DNA of 64,000 nt from Prevotella sp. (GCA_017458125.1 JAFTGB010000056.1:1-64000), one strand, 5' to 3'. Positions 17,299 to 27,250 are shown, numbered from the stretch's first letter. Numbers and translations: made by a program. The notes: generated by a model from the sequence alone, not told the origin.

Positions 17299-18030
17299 AT
17301 GAAGGCAATCATATTGGCAGCAGGCACGGCCTCGCGCCTCCGTCCGCTGACGGAGCATACACCGAAATGCCTGCTGAAGATTGGGGAGCGTTCGCTGTTG
17401 CAGCGCTCCATGGATGCGCTCCTGGCCAACGGCGTGAGCGAGTTCTGCATTGTGACGGGGTATCTGCATGAGCAGATAGAGCAGTTTGTGCACCGGCAGT
17501 ACCCTGACGTGAAGGTGCGCTTCATCCATAATGCTGACTACGCTGCCACCAACAACATCTATTCGCTCTGGCTGGCACGTCCAGAGGCCGAAGGGCACGA
17601 CGTGCTGCTGTTGGACAGTGACTTGCTGTACGACGGCGCCATTGTCGGCCGCGTGCTGGCCAGCACGCACGGCAACGTGCTGACACTTATACGCCACGAG
17701 CTGGGCGAAGAGGAGATGAAGGTGGTGGTGGATGCAGAGGGCAGCATCCGCGAAATCAGCAAGACGTGTGCCCCGCAGGAGGCCGTCGGCGAGAGCTTAG
17801 GCATTGAGAAGATGGGGCGTGAATATACCACCGCCCTTTATGCCGAGCTGGAGGGCATGATGAACCGCGAGCACCTGGAGAACCGTTACTATGAGCTGGC
17901 CTTTGAACGGCTCATCCCCCAAGGTCATACCTTCCAGGTGCTGGACGTCACAGACCTCTTCTCGTGCGAGTTGGACACCGTCGAAGACTTTGAAAACGCC
18001 AAGCAACTCATTCCTGCTTCACTCTTCTAA
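17299..18030 (+). CDS. Sugar-phosphate or choline-phosphate nucleotidyltransferase
   Basis: The 243-aa cytoplasmic enzyme belongs to the NTP_transferase family, which makes nucleotide-activated sugars or alcohols such as NDP-sugars or CDP-choline (LicC). The N-terminal signature LAAGTASRLRPLTEHTPKCL, with the key Arg and Lys, is intact. FCIVTGYLHEQIEQF, NIYSLWLA and LLLDSDLLYD (metal-binding Asp) follow, which is the LicC/MurNAc-type arrangement. The lack of a C-terminal beta-helix or acyltransferase domain points to a short LicC-like form. The substrate is not certain. The SNF2 gene starts 10 nt after its stop, so the two are co-transcribed although no functional link is obvious. Confidence 0.8.
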   Translation: MKAIILAAGTASRLRPLTEHTPKCLLKIGERSLLQRSMDALLANGVSEFCIVTGYLHEQIEQFVHRQYPDVKVRFIHNADYAATNNIYSLWLARPEAEGHDVLLLDSDLLYDGAIVGRVLASTHGNVLTLIRHELGEEEMKVVVDAEGSIREISKTCAPQEAVGESLGIEKMGREYTTALYAELEGMMNREHLENRYYELAFERLIPQGHTFQVLDVTDLFSCELDTVEDFENAKQLIPASLF

Positions 18031-18040
18031 GGTTTGCTGG

Positions 18041-21000
18041 ATGGAAGAACTTTATCAGCAGTACCAGGGACTTAGCGCAGGTCAGCTGAAGCTGCTCTGC
18101 TTTTTGGCGTATGTGGGACAGCCCACTGATCGCATTATCCAGAACTTGTGGACTCGTGGCGAGGATGTTAATGCCGCTGATATGAAGAAAACACTCAACA
18201 GTCTGCGCCGTTACTTCACCGTCAACTTCTACAGCTACAGCGATAACTACCAGATACATCCCTACCATGTGGCTCCATTGCTGCTCTACATGATAGAGCG
18301 TAAACCACAATGGATAGAACACTTTGACAAATTCTACAAGGATCATCAGCACAAGAATGTGCAGCAACTATATGCTGATATGGTGTGCTGCCTAAAAGGA
18401 GAGAAACTGAACGACAGATATATCCGTAACCGCTATGGGCTTAGGGACATGCTGGTGCCACTGGCCAGCGACGAGCGTTTCCTGCCCATGATGGAAAGCA
18501 TGCTGGATGTTGCCAGATTTGTGCAGGAAGTGCTCGTCTACCAAGTGGAGCACGACATCAGCGACCCGCTGAATGTGGTAGGAACTATAGCCGACCGCTA
18601 TGTGTCGTGGATGTCGAGGAACACCGCTGAAGAGCTTCAGGAGGCAGTGGCACTTTACGACTTCTTCAAGCAGGGGCGCTACAACGCCAAGGTAGCTAAG
18701 CAGAAAGGATTTTACTCTCGTCTCTTGGAAGGTGTTCACGCATTGTATGCAGGCTACAATGCTGCGGCATACACCGCACTGACGGATGCCTTGCGCATTT
18801 ATAACGCCGGAATGGAGAGTACACGGAAAGGCTTCTTCGGCCAGTTGCTTAACAACTTCCTGTTGGTGTTGGCTTTCTATATGTATCCGGAAGAGGGCAG
18901 AAAGAAACTGAATGCCTTGCTCAACCGTAAGTTTTTCGTTGAGCGGAGTGAAATGAAACCGGCAATGTGGCTGGCTTCCTATCTGACCTTTGGTGTGCAG
19001 CCTTCGACGCGCACCGTCAGTGCCTATCTGAACGACCCGCTGTGTATGGAGCGTCCCCTTTACGGTTTCATGGCCCGGTTGGTGGCCCGTTTTTTGAGGA
19101 TGAATGTAGAAATGCCGGACAGCTTGTCGGCGACACCCCATCTTTGGATATTGAGTCACGAATTGTCGCCTTGGCTGGAACTGCCGGATGAGGCCAAGGA
19201 GCAGCTGGCCGACAGTTTCGGGGGCAGTCCGTTAGTGTCGCGGTTGCGTTACAAAGAGTTGTGGGAACGGGTGCTTGAAGAACTGACCCCGCAGCAGGGC
19301 GAGCAGGCTAAGACTCAGGAGAAAATGTCGCGCGTGTCCTACATTGTTAATGGCAGTCAGATAGAAGTGCGAGAGCAGACACGCCTGAAGTCTGGGCAAT
19401 GGGGCGCGGGTAAACGTATGTCGATGGACACTTTCCGCCGGGGTACCGACTTCATGGATGACGCCGACCGGCAGGTGGCTGCATCGATGACCCCCTACAA
19501 TTATCATCCAGAACTGGGCAGCGTGCTGCGATGGCTCGCTGGAAGCGACCGTGTCTATACCGGGCGTAATGCACGATACTCTGAGGTTACCATTGAGGAA
19601 GAGAAACCTTATCTTATCATAGAACGGAGCAATACCGCGTTCAAAGTCAAGTCAAACATTGGTGGGGCAGACCTTGCTCAGCCCGTTATCTATCGTAAAG
19701 ACAGCGAGACACACTACACCGTCTTCAGCGTCACTGAGCGACAGCGCAACTACTACCAGAAGCTGTTGAGCGTCGGGGCTTTCCCCTTAGAGGCTGAAGG
19801 GCAGCTGCGTGACTTCCTGCCCAAGGTGAGCGACGTGGTGGAGGTGCATAGCGATCTCGTTGAGGGTGGCACAACGCTTCAGCAGTGTCAGGGCACTTCG
19901 CAACTGTGTCTGCAGGTCGTTCCGGCTGACGGCGAGACAGGTCACTTCTTCGTCCACTGCATGGCTCGTCCGCTGACTGACGGCAAGACGGTGTTCGAGC
20001 CGGGCAAAGGTCTGAACCCTTGTGTGGTGGATGCTGGTGGCACACGCTACCAAGTGAGCCGTGACATGAGGAGCGAACGGGCCAACCTTCAACTACTTCG
20101 TACCTTCATTGACGACAACAGCCTGTCGCTTGACGACATCGATGACATCTTCGTCGACCGTCAGCCTGCTACGGTGGAGGTGGAAGGACTGTTGTGCCTG
20201 ATGGATTTTGTTCGTGAGCAGAAGGAGCAATTCTACATGGAGTGGCCCAAGGGCGGCAGGTTGAACCTGAAAAGAACCAACCCGGCCAGTTGGAACATTG
20301 TGCTGCAGTCGAAGAACGGCTGGTTTGAGGTGGAGGGCGAAGTGCATGTCGATCAGGAGACGGTGCTCACTGTCGGACAGCTGATGCAGCTTATTGCGGA
20401 GTGTCCACGCTCGGGCTTTATCCGACTAAGCGACACAGACTTTCTGGCACTCAGCGACCGATTGCGTAAACAGCTGGAACGCTTGGAGAGTCTGACTGTC
20501 AGCAATCGCGGACACCTGCAAATCAGTGAGTTGCATGCTTCGCTCCTTGGCAGTGCACTAAACGGCGAGGTAGACATCAAGCATGACAGGCGTATTGACG
20601 AATTGCAGAAGAAGATTAAGAAAAGCATGGCTCAACAGCCCGTTACTCCTCGGCATCTGAAAGCAGAATTGCGCGGCTACCAGTTGGATGGCTTCCAGTG
20701 GATGTCGCGCATGACAGGGTGGGGAGCCGGTGTATGCTTGGCTGATGACATGGGCTTGGGTAAGACCATTCAGACCATTGCCTTTATGCTGCATACCGCA
20801 TCTGACGGACCGGCGTTGGTTGCTGCTCCCGCTTCGGTGGTGTTCAACTGGCAGCGCGAACTGGGTCGTTTTGCACCGTCGCTGCACGTCGAGGTGCTTA
20901 ATGTCGCCACCGACCGTCAGGCTGTCATTGATGCTGCAGCCGCCGGCGATGTGTTGCTGACCACCTATGGTCTGTTGGTCACCGAGGGCGAGGCTTTGTG

Positions 21001-22036
21001 TGCCAAACAGTGGAACACCATTTGTTTGGACGAGGCTCATGTCATTAAGAACCGCCATACCAAGACGTCGGCATCGGTGATGAAGATGCAGGCCCGCAAC
21101 CGCATCATTCTGACCGGCACTCCCGTGCAGAACCACTTGGACGAGCTTTGGAATCTCTTTCAGTTCATCAACCCCGGCCTGTTAGGTGGTTACGACTATT
21201 TCCATAGGAAATACATTGTGCCCATTGAACTGCAGTCCAGTTCGGAGCGTTCGCGCCAGCTGAAGCGCATCATACAGCCCTTTATGCTACGCCGTACCAA
21301 GCAGGAAGTGGTGGAGGAATTGCCGGAGAAGACGGAGATTACGATGCCCGTTGAACTCTCTGACGATGAGCTGGCCGTCTATGAGGTCATCCGTCAGCGG
21401 GCCAAACAGCTCCTGGAAGATGAGCCGTCGGCAGCATCGGTCAGCATCAACACGCTGGCAGAAATAACCCGCCTGCGGCAGGCTGCCTGTTCGGCCCAGC
21501 TGGCCGAGGCCAATTGGAAAGGTGAGTGTTCCAAACTGAATGTGCTCAAAGACTTGTTAGACGAGATAGTGGGTGGCGGCAACAGCGTGCTGGTGTTCAG
21601 TCAGTTTACGTCGTTCCTAAGCATGGTGCGCAAGTTGCTTGACATGCAAAAGACGCCCTATCTCTACTTGGATGGTGCAGTGCCTGTACGTCAACGCGAC
21701 CAACTGGTGCAGCAGTTCCAGCACGGACGGTGCCCTGTGTTCCTCATCAGTCTCAAGGCCGGTGGACTCGGACTCAACTTGACGAGTGCCAACTACGTCA
21801 TCCATCTGGACCCTTGGTGGAACCCGGCTATTGAGCAACAAGCCACCGACCGTGCCTATCGCATAGGCCAGCGGCAAAGCGTCACGGTCTATCACCTCAT
21901 TTCGCAGCATACCATTGAAGAGAAGATTCTGCGCCTGCACCAGACTAAGCGCAATCTGGCTGATGCTATGTTGAGCGGTACCAGTGAGAGCCACAAGCTC
22001 ACCAGCAAGGACCTGCTCGACATGATCAGTCTTTAA
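18041..22036 (+). CDS. SNF2-family helicase/translocase
   Basis: The 1,331-aa protein has a C-terminal SNF2 ATPase (about residues 873-1331): motif I DDMGLGKTIQT near 905, II DEAH at 997-1000, III LTGTPVQN, and VI QATDRAYRIGQ near the end. Such enzymes move on double-stranded DNA and remodel protein-DNA complexes, as RapA does for stalled RNA polymerase. The 870 N-terminal residues hold no motif I can name; Gln/Leu-rich helical segments appear first, then beta-rich stretches around residues 520-830. I used ATG 18041 because an upstream in-frame extension would overlap the nucleotidyltransferase gene by 140 bp. It converges on the SulP gene with a 49-bp gap. Confidence 0.9.
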   Translation: MEELYQQYQGLSAGQLKLLCFLAYVGQPTDRIIQNLWTRGEDVNAADMKKTLNSLRRYFTVNFYSYSDNYQIHPYHVAPLLLYMIERKPQWIEHFDKFYKDHQHKNVQQLYADMVCCLKGEKLNDRYIRNRYGLRDMLVPLASDERFLPMMESMLDVARFVQEVLVYQVEHDISDPLNVVGTIADRYVSWMSRNTAEELQEAVALYDFFKQGRYNAKVAKQKGFYSRLLEGVHALYAGYNAAAYTALTDALRIYNAGMESTRKGFFGQLLNNFLLVLAFYMYPEEGRKKLNALLNRKFFVERSEMKPAMWLASYLTFGVQPSTRTVSAYLNDPLCMERPLYGFMARLVARFLRMNVEMPDSLSATPHLWILSHELSPWLELPDEAKEQLADSFGGSPLVSRLRYKELWERVLEELTPQQGEQAKTQEKMSRVSYIVNGSQIEVREQTRLKSGQWGAGKRMSMDTFRRGTDFMDDADRQVAASMTPYNYHPELGSVLRWLAGSDRVYTGRNARYSEVTIEEEKPYLIIERSNTAFKVKSNIGGADLAQPVIYRKDSETHYTVFSVTERQRNYYQKLLSVGAFPLEAEGQLRDFLPKVSDVVEVHSDLVEGGTTLQQCQGTSQLCLQVVPADGETGHFFVHCMARPLTDGKTVFEPGKGLNPCVVDAGGTRYQVSRDMRSERANLQLLRTFIDDNSLSLDDIDDIFVDRQPATVEVEGLLCLMDFVREQKEQFYMEWPKGGRLNLKRTNPASWNIVLQSKNGWFEVEGEVHVDQETVLTVGQLMQLIAECPRSGFIRLSDTDFLALSDRLRKQLERLESLTVSNRGHLQISELHASLLGSALNGEVDIKHDRRIDELQKKIKKSMAQQPVTPRHLKAELRGYQLDGFQWMSRMTGWGAGVCLADDMGLGKTIQTIAFMLHTASDGPALVAAPASVVFNWQRELGRFAPSLHVEVLNVATDRQAVIDAAAAGDVLLTTYGLLVTEGEALCAKQWNTICLDEAHVIKNRHTKTSASVMKMQARNRIILTGTPVQNHLDELWNLFQFINPGLLGGYDYFHRKYIVPIELQSSSERSRQLKRIIQPFMLRRTKQEVVEELPEKTEITMPVELSDDELAVYEVIRQRAKQLLEDEPSAASVSINTLAEITRLRQAACSAQLAEANWKGECSKLNVLKDLLDEIVGGGNSVLVFSQFTSFLSMVRKLLDMQKTPYLYLDGAVPVRQRDQLVQQFQHGRCPVFLISLKAGGLGLNLTSANYVIHLDPWWNPAIEQQATDRAYRIGQRQSVTVYHLISQHTIEEKILRLHQTKRNLADAMLSGTSESHKLTSKDLLDMISL

Positions 22037-22058
22037 TCCTATAATATATAAGGTGTAG

Positions 22059-22089
22059 GAGCGTCAGCATCCGCACCGACGAGCGTCAG
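22059..22089. repeat. Nine-base direct repeat with 22-nt spacing
   Basis: GAGCGTCAG occurs at 22059-22067 and again at 22081-22089, exactly 22 nt apart, between the convergent SNF2 and SulP genes. The second copy runs into the stop codon of the SulP gene. The spacing matches other 22-nt arrays in this window, but with two short copies it could be chance. Confidence 0.5.
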
Positions 22090-23795
22090 GCCTCCGTGAT
22101 TTCACGGGCACGCGCCAGCGCTAAGTCGATGTGGTTGCAGATGTTTTGTTGTCCTAACAGCTTAGGGAAACCGTTGCGCGCAAGCACGGCCTCCACCTTC
22201 GGGTTGACACCCGACAGGACGATGGTGATGCCTTCTTGCTGGCTCATGCGGCACAGGTTCTCCAAGTTGTGCATACCCGTGGAGTCGATGAACGGCACCT
22301 TACGCATGCGGATGATGCGCACCTTGGGACGACGTCCGTAGCGGGCCATGATGTCCTCGAAGCGGTTGCCTGCACCGAAGAAGTAAGGACCATTGATTTC
22401 GTAGACCTCGACGTCCTTGGGGATGGTCAGATGTTCCAGATTGCCGGCTTGCATGTCGGCATCTTCGTTCAGGTCTATCTCGTTGAGCACAGCGTGAACG
22501 TCAGTCGTCTCTGCCATGCGTCGCATGAAGAGCAGGCAGGCACACACCAGACCGAACTCGATAGCTATGGTGAGGTCGAAGATGATGGTCAGGAAGAACG
22601 TCAGCAGCAGCACCGTAACGTCGCTCTTAGGGTTGCGGCGTGCCATGGCTATAAATGAGCGCCAGCCGCTCATGCCGTAGGCCACCACCACTAGCACACC
22701 GGCGAGGCAGGCCATGGGGATGTATTGCGCCAAAGGCATGAGGAACAGGAAGATGACCAGCAGCACTACGGCGTGGATGATGCCAGCTACGGGTGTTCGT
22801 CCGCCATTGTTGATGTTGGTCATGGTACGTGCTATGGCACCCGTGGCCGGTATGCCGCCGAAAATGGGCGACGCGATGTTGGCAATGCCCTGTCCGATGA
22901 GCTCGGTGTTGGAGTTGTGATGGTCGCCGATGACACCGTCTGCCACCGTTGCCGACAGCAGACTCTCGATGGCTCCTAAAACGGCAATGGTGACGGCGGG
23001 TCCTACCAAGCCTTTGATGGTTTCCCACGTCAGCTCAGGCACTACGGCTCCGGGCAGTGCCGACGATATGCTGAACCGGTCGCCAATGGTCTCTATGCTG
23101 GTCACGCCGGCGTAGTGCTTGAGCAACAGGGCAGCAACGGTCATGAGAACGATGGCTACCAGTGAGCCCGGCAGCGACTTCAGGGGTGACAGGTGGAACT
23201 TGCGGGCCAGTGTAGGCCACAGTGCAATGAGTGCTACGCTGCAGATGCCTACTGCTGCCGACCACCAGTCAATGGCGCTGAAGTGCCCCACGTAGGCTAT
23301 CCATTTCTCTACGAAGTCGCTGGGCACCACGTCCATGCTCATGCCCAGCAGGTCCTTAACCTGCGTGGTAAAAATGGTGACGGCTATACCGCTGGTGAAG
23401 CCAACGACTATGGGGTAGGGGATATATTTGATGATGGTGCCTAAGCGCAGCACGCCCAGCATGATGAGGAACACGCCCGCCATGAGGGTGGCTACGGTCA
23501 GTCCCTGCATGCCATACTGCTCAATGATGCCGTAGACGATGACGATGAAGGCTCCCGTGGGACCGCCAATCTGCACCTTGGAACCGCCGAAAAGCGAGAT
23601 AGCCAGTCCGGCCACGATAGCCGTGATGATGCCTTTTTCAGGGCTTACGCCGCTGGCTATGCCGAAGGCGATGGCCAAAGGCAGTGCCACGATGCCTACG
23701 ATGACGCCAGCCATGAGGTCGGCCATGAACGTCTTGCGGTCATAGTGCTTGATGGCAGCCAGCATTTTGGGCTTGAAATCCAGTGATTTTTCCAT
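22086..23795 (-). CDS. SulP-family anion transporter with STAS domain
   Basis: The 569-aa inner-membrane protein is of the SLC26/SulP family, which moves sulfate, bicarbonate or other anions, usually by proton or sodium symport. The membrane part has about 10-14 helices (to about residue 430) with the family stretch VQIGGPTGAFIVIVYGII. A cytoplasmic STAS domain (about 445-560) carries RMRKVPFIDSTGMHNLENL. The substrate cannot be read from the sequence. It starts 3 nt after the stop of the PL11 lyase gene and is likely transcribed with it, an odd pairing. Length and motif order look complete. Confidence 0.9.
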   Translation of the reverse strand: MEKSLDFKPKMLAAIKHYDRKTFMADLMAGVIVGIVALPLAIAFGIASGVSPEKGIITAIVAGLAISLFGGSKVQIGGPTGAFIVIVYGIIEQYGMQGLTVATLMAGVFLIMLGVLRLGTIIKYIPYPIVVGFTSGIAVTIFTTQVKDLLGMSMDVVPSDFVEKWIAYVGHFSAIDWWSAAVGICSVALIALWPTLARKFHLSPLKSLPGSLVAIVLMTVAALLLKHYAGVTSIETIGDRFSISSALPGAVVPELTWETIKGLVGPAVTIAVLGAIESLLSATVADGVIGDHHNSNTELIGQGIANIASPIFGGIPATGAIARTMTNINNGGRTPVAGIIHAVVLLVIFLFLMPLAQYIPMACLAGVLVVVAYGMSGWRSFIAMARRNPKSDVTVLLLTFFLTIIFDLTIAIEFGLVCACLLFMRRMAETTDVHAVLNEIDLNEDADMQAGNLEHLTIPKDVEVYEINGPYFFGAGNRFEDIMARYGRRPKVRIIRMRKVPFIDSTGMHNLENLCRMSQQEGITIVLSGVNPKVEAVLARNGFPKLLGQQNICNHIDLALARAREITEA

Positions 23796-23798
23796 TGT

Positions 23799-26489
23799 TT
23801 ACTTGATGATGACTTTCTTTCCGTTGCAGATGTAGATGCCCTTTGTGGGGTGGTTGACGCTGCGTCCTTGCAGGTCGTAGTAGACCGGAGTCAGCGTTAC
23901 GTCACCCTCCAACTGGCGGATGCCTGTTGACGTGGTGCTGTAGAGCTTGCCCTGAATGTTCAGGTTGCCCAGGCTGTATTGCTTGTTGGCGGCAATTCCA
24001 TAGATGTTGAAGCGCACGCCGAAGGTTCCTGTGGTGGCCTTGGCGTTGGTGAGGCTCTTGGAGAGCAGTGTGAAGTAGGGTGCGTAGCTGGTGCCGTCGC
24101 TACTGTCCACGGCGCGTTCCGGTGTCTGTCCGGTCAGCAGTTTCGTGGTGGTTCCGTCGCCGTTCACCCAGAGCATGTCCATGCTTCCGCCGTTGGTGCC
24201 CCATCGGCTGGCGTTAGCCTCGACGCTGGTGGGTGCAAACTCGTAACCGTCCTTCAGTGTCACCATGCAGTCGACGGCGTTGTCGTCAGCTGCTGCCGAG
24301 GCTTGTTCCGTGGGCTGGAAGAGCAGGTGCGTCTGTCCGGCACCGTTGGTCTTGGTTTCCTTGTATGCAATTTTTGCCCCGCAGGTGATGCTGCTGCCTG
24401 CAAAATAGTCCGGCATACTGACGGTGGCCTGCTCCTCGGTGTCGGTGTCCAGCTTCCAGCTGATGCTGGCAGCGCCTATCTCCGTGTGCTGCACGCCCTC
24501 GCCGGCCAGTTCCGCGGGGTCGTAGAATATGGTCTCGTTGCTCTGCGCGCTCACGTCAATCGTCGTGGCGGCGTCAGGCAGGTAGTAGCCCAAGTGTGGC
24601 GGCTGGTTGTATGAAGACATCTGCCAGGCTATGGCCAGACGGTAGTTGTGGTCGGTCAGCAGGCAGGGCACCTTGTAGCCGGTAGGCATGGCCGAGGAGT
24701 GGATGTATAGGTTGTTGGCGTCGTGCAGTATCACCTCCTCGCGCCAGTCGCCCAGCAGGTCGCACAACAAATTGGGGTTTCGCTTCGTCGTGTTGCACGA
24801 CGAGCCCTCCAGACTGGTGATGCCCACGAAGCTGCTGCCGTTCCAGTGGGTGATGCTGTAAGCCTCCGTGTAGCCTCCGTCGGCCAGACAGTCCTGCAGC
24901 GTTCCGTCCCAGTAGAGTCGGAAGTTGACGCTCGACGACTTGGTGCTCACCACCTGTCCTGTGACGGCAGAGCGCTGCTGGCGCTCATCACTCGATGAGA
25001 ACTCGTAGCCACGGTTGGCCTTGTTGAAGTCGCCGGCTATGCCGCGTCCGTTGTCAACGCCGGCGTTGCCGCCCTTGAAGAGCACTTCGCCCGTGGCGGC
25101 GTCGTGCAGGTCCCACGAGTAGGTACCCTTCTCCTCATGTACCTGGAACACCTGCAGTCCATTGTCGTCGGGCCGCATCTTGCCCACATGAATGGCGTCG
25201 CCATGACCGAAGCCCGTGGCGTAGAGCAGCTGGCCGTTGTCGTCGATGGCTGCCGAACCGAACAGCACCTCGTCCTTGCCGTCGCCGTCTACGTCGGCCA
25301 CACTGATGTTGTGGTTGCCGTTGCCGTACATGGTGTTGCTGCCGCCGCCCGACGTCGCCGTGCCCTCGTAGGTCTTGGAGGTCTTCTTCCACTGGGCGTC
25401 GTAAAGCTCCACTTCCGTGGGGCTCACCGAGGCGTGCAGCCAGCGGTGCTTCAGCTTCTGACCGTCAAAGTCCACTGCCCAGAGGTAGGCTGCCGTGTAG
25501 TATCCGCGGTTCAGTATGGCCGTAGGGTTCTTGTCCTGTCCGTCCAGATAGGCCACGCAGGCGTTGTAGCGCTCGGCGCGGTTGCCCCAGTTGTCGCCCC
25601 ACGCGCCGTTGATGGTGGCGTTAGGGTTCTTGGCATTCACCTGCATGGCGCGGTCGGGGTTGTACCAGATGGTGTGCACGGCGGCACCCGTCAGTCCGTC
25701 GAACACGGTCAGCAGCTCCGGACCCTCTAAGACGTGTCCCTTGCTGTTGCGGTAGCTGTGGGTGTTCTGCGTCTCGTTCTTGATGGTAGCATCGTCGGCG
25801 GCGTCGCTCACATAGTTGCCCTTGCCGTCCTTGGTCCACGCCGCCGTCTTGCACATCATCTCAGCCTTGCCGTCGCCGTTGAAGTCGTAGACCAGCATCT
25901 GCGTGTTGTGTGCTCCGGCGCGGACGTTGGGACCCATGTTGATGCTCCACAGCCGCGTGCCGTCCATCTTGTAGCAGTCTATGATGTGGTTGCTCGACTT
26001 GCCGTCCTTGCCGCTGTCGCGGCTGTCGTCGGGGTCCCACTTAACGAACAGCTCCATCTGGCCGTCGCCGTCCACGTCGCCTATCGCGATGTCGTTGGGC
26101 GAGTAGTTGTCGTTGTTGTTGGTGACCTCCGCCGAACCGGCGGGCTTCTTCAGCGCAATCCTCATGTACTGGTTGTAGGGGTTCACTGCGGGCGTCGTCT
26201 CCATGACGTCTCCCTTGGCGTCCAGCACCTCTAATTTATAGGTGTCCGTCAGCTTGCTCTCAATGGGAAACGTGTGCGACGTGCGCTTGGTCTCCACCAT
26301 CTTCACACCGTTGCGGTAGAGACGGTAGGTGTAGTCTTGTTCGCCGTCGAAGAAACGCCACGACACGAACGTCGTGTTGTCGTTAGTGTTGAAAGCCACG
26401 AGGGCACGGTTCAGCTTCTCGCCGGCGATGAGCGGCAGAAGCATGGTCAGCAGACAGGCCGCGAGGGCTGCCAGACGTTTTGTATTCAT
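23799..26489 (-). CDS. Rhamnogalacturonan lyase, polysaccharide lyase family 11
   Basis: PL11 enzymes cut the rhamnogalacturonan I backbone of pectin by beta-elimination. The 896-aa protein has a signal peptide (MNTKRLAALAACLLTMLLPLIAG) and an N-terminal domain typical of YesW/YesX (LVAFNTNDNTTFVSWRFF). An eight-bladed propeller follows with calcium-binding loops DVDGDGQME, DFNGDGKAE and DVDGDGKDE. The C-terminus ends YYDLQGRSV...GIYICNGKKVIIK, resembling type IX secretion sorting tails of Prevotella-like bacteria, so it may be surface-attached or released. ATG 26489 fits the signal peptide and lies 30 nt from the -7 box. No other pectin genes are adjacent. Confidence 0.88.
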   Translation of the reverse strand: MNTKRLAALAACLLTMLLPLIAGEKLNRALVAFNTNDNTTFVSWRFFDGEQDYTYRLYRNGVKMVETKRTSHTFPIESKLTDTYKLEVLDAKGDVMETTPAVNPYNQYMRIALKKPAGSAEVTNNNDNYSPNDIAIGDVDGDGQMELFVKWDPDDSRDSGKDGKSSNHIIDCYKMDGTRLWSINMGPNVRAGAHNTQMLVYDFNGDGKAEMMCKTAAWTKDGKGNYVSDAADDATIKNETQNTHSYRNSKGHVLEGPELLTVFDGLTGAAVHTIWYNPDRAMQVNAKNPNATINGAWGDNWGNRAERYNACVAYLDGQDKNPTAILNRGYYTAAYLWAVDFDGQKLKHRWLHASVSPTEVELYDAQWKKTSKTYEGTATSGGGSNTMYGNGNHNISVADVDGDGKDEVLFGSAAIDDNGQLLYATGFGHGDAIHVGKMRPDDNGLQVFQVHEEKGTYSWDLHDAATGEVLFKGGNAGVDNGRGIAGDFNKANRGYEFSSSDERQQRSAVTGQVVSTKSSSVNFRLYWDGTLQDCLADGGYTEAYSITHWNGSSFVGITSLEGSSCNTTKRNPNLLCDLLGDWREEVILHDANNLYIHSSAMPTGYKVPCLLTDHNYRLAIAWQMSSYNQPPHLGYYLPDAATTIDVSAQSNETIFYDPAELAGEGVQHTEIGAASISWKLDTDTEEQATVSMPDYFAGSSITCGAKIAYKETKTNGAGQTHLLFQPTEQASAAADDNAVDCMVTLKDGYEFAPTSVEANASRWGTNGGSMDMLWVNGDGTTTKLLTGQTPERAVDSSDGTSYAPYFTLLSKSLTNAKATTGTFGVRFNIYGIAANKQYSLGNLNIQGKLYSTTSTGIRQLEGDVTLTPVYYDLQGRSVNHPTKGIYICNGKKVIIK

Positions 26490-26519
26490 GCTTGTCAGGG
26501 TTTTGTTGGTTTCAGTCGG

Positions 26520-26549
26520 CAAAGGTACACAAAAAAAGACTGACGGCAA
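26520..26549 (-). promoter_or_regulatory. Promoter of the PL11 gene, inside the mscL terminator
   Basis: Minus-strand -33 TTG at 26549-26547, 19 nt, then TACCTTTG at 26527-26520. The TTG lies in the loop of the mscL terminator hairpin and the -7 box begins 3 nt after its T tract. Confidence 0.75.
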
Positions 26550-26561
26550 AATTTCCGTCAG
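26531..26561 (-). terminator. Intrinsic terminator of mscL
   Basis: CTGACGG (26540-26546) pairs with CCGTCAG (26555-26561). Read on the minus strand, the hairpin is followed by seven T residues. A weaker T run on the other side could let it act in both directions. Confidence 0.85.
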
Positions 26562-26594
26562 CCTTTTTGCGGTCAGTGCCCTTCAGCGGGCCGC

Positions 26595-26978
26595 TTACTT
26601 GTTTTTCAGCAGGTCGCGGATCTCGGCCAGCAGCTCCTCCTGTGTAGGACCGGCGGGAGCGGCGGGTGCCTCGGGCTCTTCCTTCTTGCGGTTGAGCTTG
26701 TTCATGGCCTTGATCATGAGGAAGATACAGAAGGCAACAATGAGGAAGTCGATGACGTTCTGGCAGAAGACGCCGTACTTCACCTCGGCGTCGCCCACCT
26801 TGGCGATGAGGCCGGTGAAGTCGACACCGCCGGTGATGACTCCGATGATAGGCATCAGGACGTCGTCAACCAGGCTCGACACAATCTTTCCGAAAGCACC
26901 GCCGATGATGACACCGACAGCCATGTCCATTACGTTGCCCTTCATGGCAAACTCCTTGAATTCACTGAAAAATCCCAT
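26595..26978 (-). CDS. mscL: Large-conductance mechanosensitive channel MscL
   Basis: This 127-aa inner-membrane channel opens under extreme tension to release solutes during osmotic downshock. It shows the MscL N-terminal helix and first transmembrane helix ([41 protein letters not shown]), a periplasmic loop, the second helix ([21 protein letters not shown]) and a charged C-terminal helix ([16 protein letters not shown]) after an Ala/Pro-rich linker. Length is normal. No clear -7 box is seen in the AT-rich upstream region. It is the second mechanosensitive channel in this window. Confidence 0.96.
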   Translation of the reverse strand: MGFFSEFKEFAMKGNVMDMAVGVIIGGAFGKIVSSLVDDVLMPIIGVITGGVDFTGLIAKVGDAEVKYGVFCQNVIDFLIVAFCIFLMIKAMNKLNRKKEEPEAPAAPAGPTQEELLAEIRDLLKNK

Positions 26979-27250
26979 AATGTTTAATTTTTAATGTTTA
27001 ACGTATAATGTTTATTGTATATAGAGTTTAATGTTAAATTGCAATCTGCGTTTAGCAATCTCGGAAAGTAGTCCTTGACTTATGCTAATTTTTATTTCTT
27101 ATTTCTTATTTTTTATTTTAATTAAGACTGAAATCAAGTGCAAATATAGGAATTTTTTTGTAACTTTGCACACGAAATTAAGAAAAAGTGTCGGAAAGAC
27201 GCAAAAAACTATTGAAAATTAAGGTATAACCCATTTAATAATTAATTAAA
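26979..27250. other. AT-rich intergenic region with short repeats
   Basis: The 272 bp between mscL and gapA are very AT-rich. The part near mscL has three copies of TAATGTTTA-like words (about 26979-27015) and the middle has a TTTATTTCTTATTTCTTATT run (about 27088-27115). The gapA promoter and leader occupy 27161-27250. No gene or RNA was recognised. Confidence 0.6.
27161..27168 (+). promoter_or_regulatory. -7 box of gapA
   Basis: TAACTTTG at 27161-27168. The -33 position has GTG rather than TTG. The leader is about 75 nt with an A-rich stretch before the ATG, as expected for a highly expressed Bacteroidetes gene. Confidence 0.65.
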
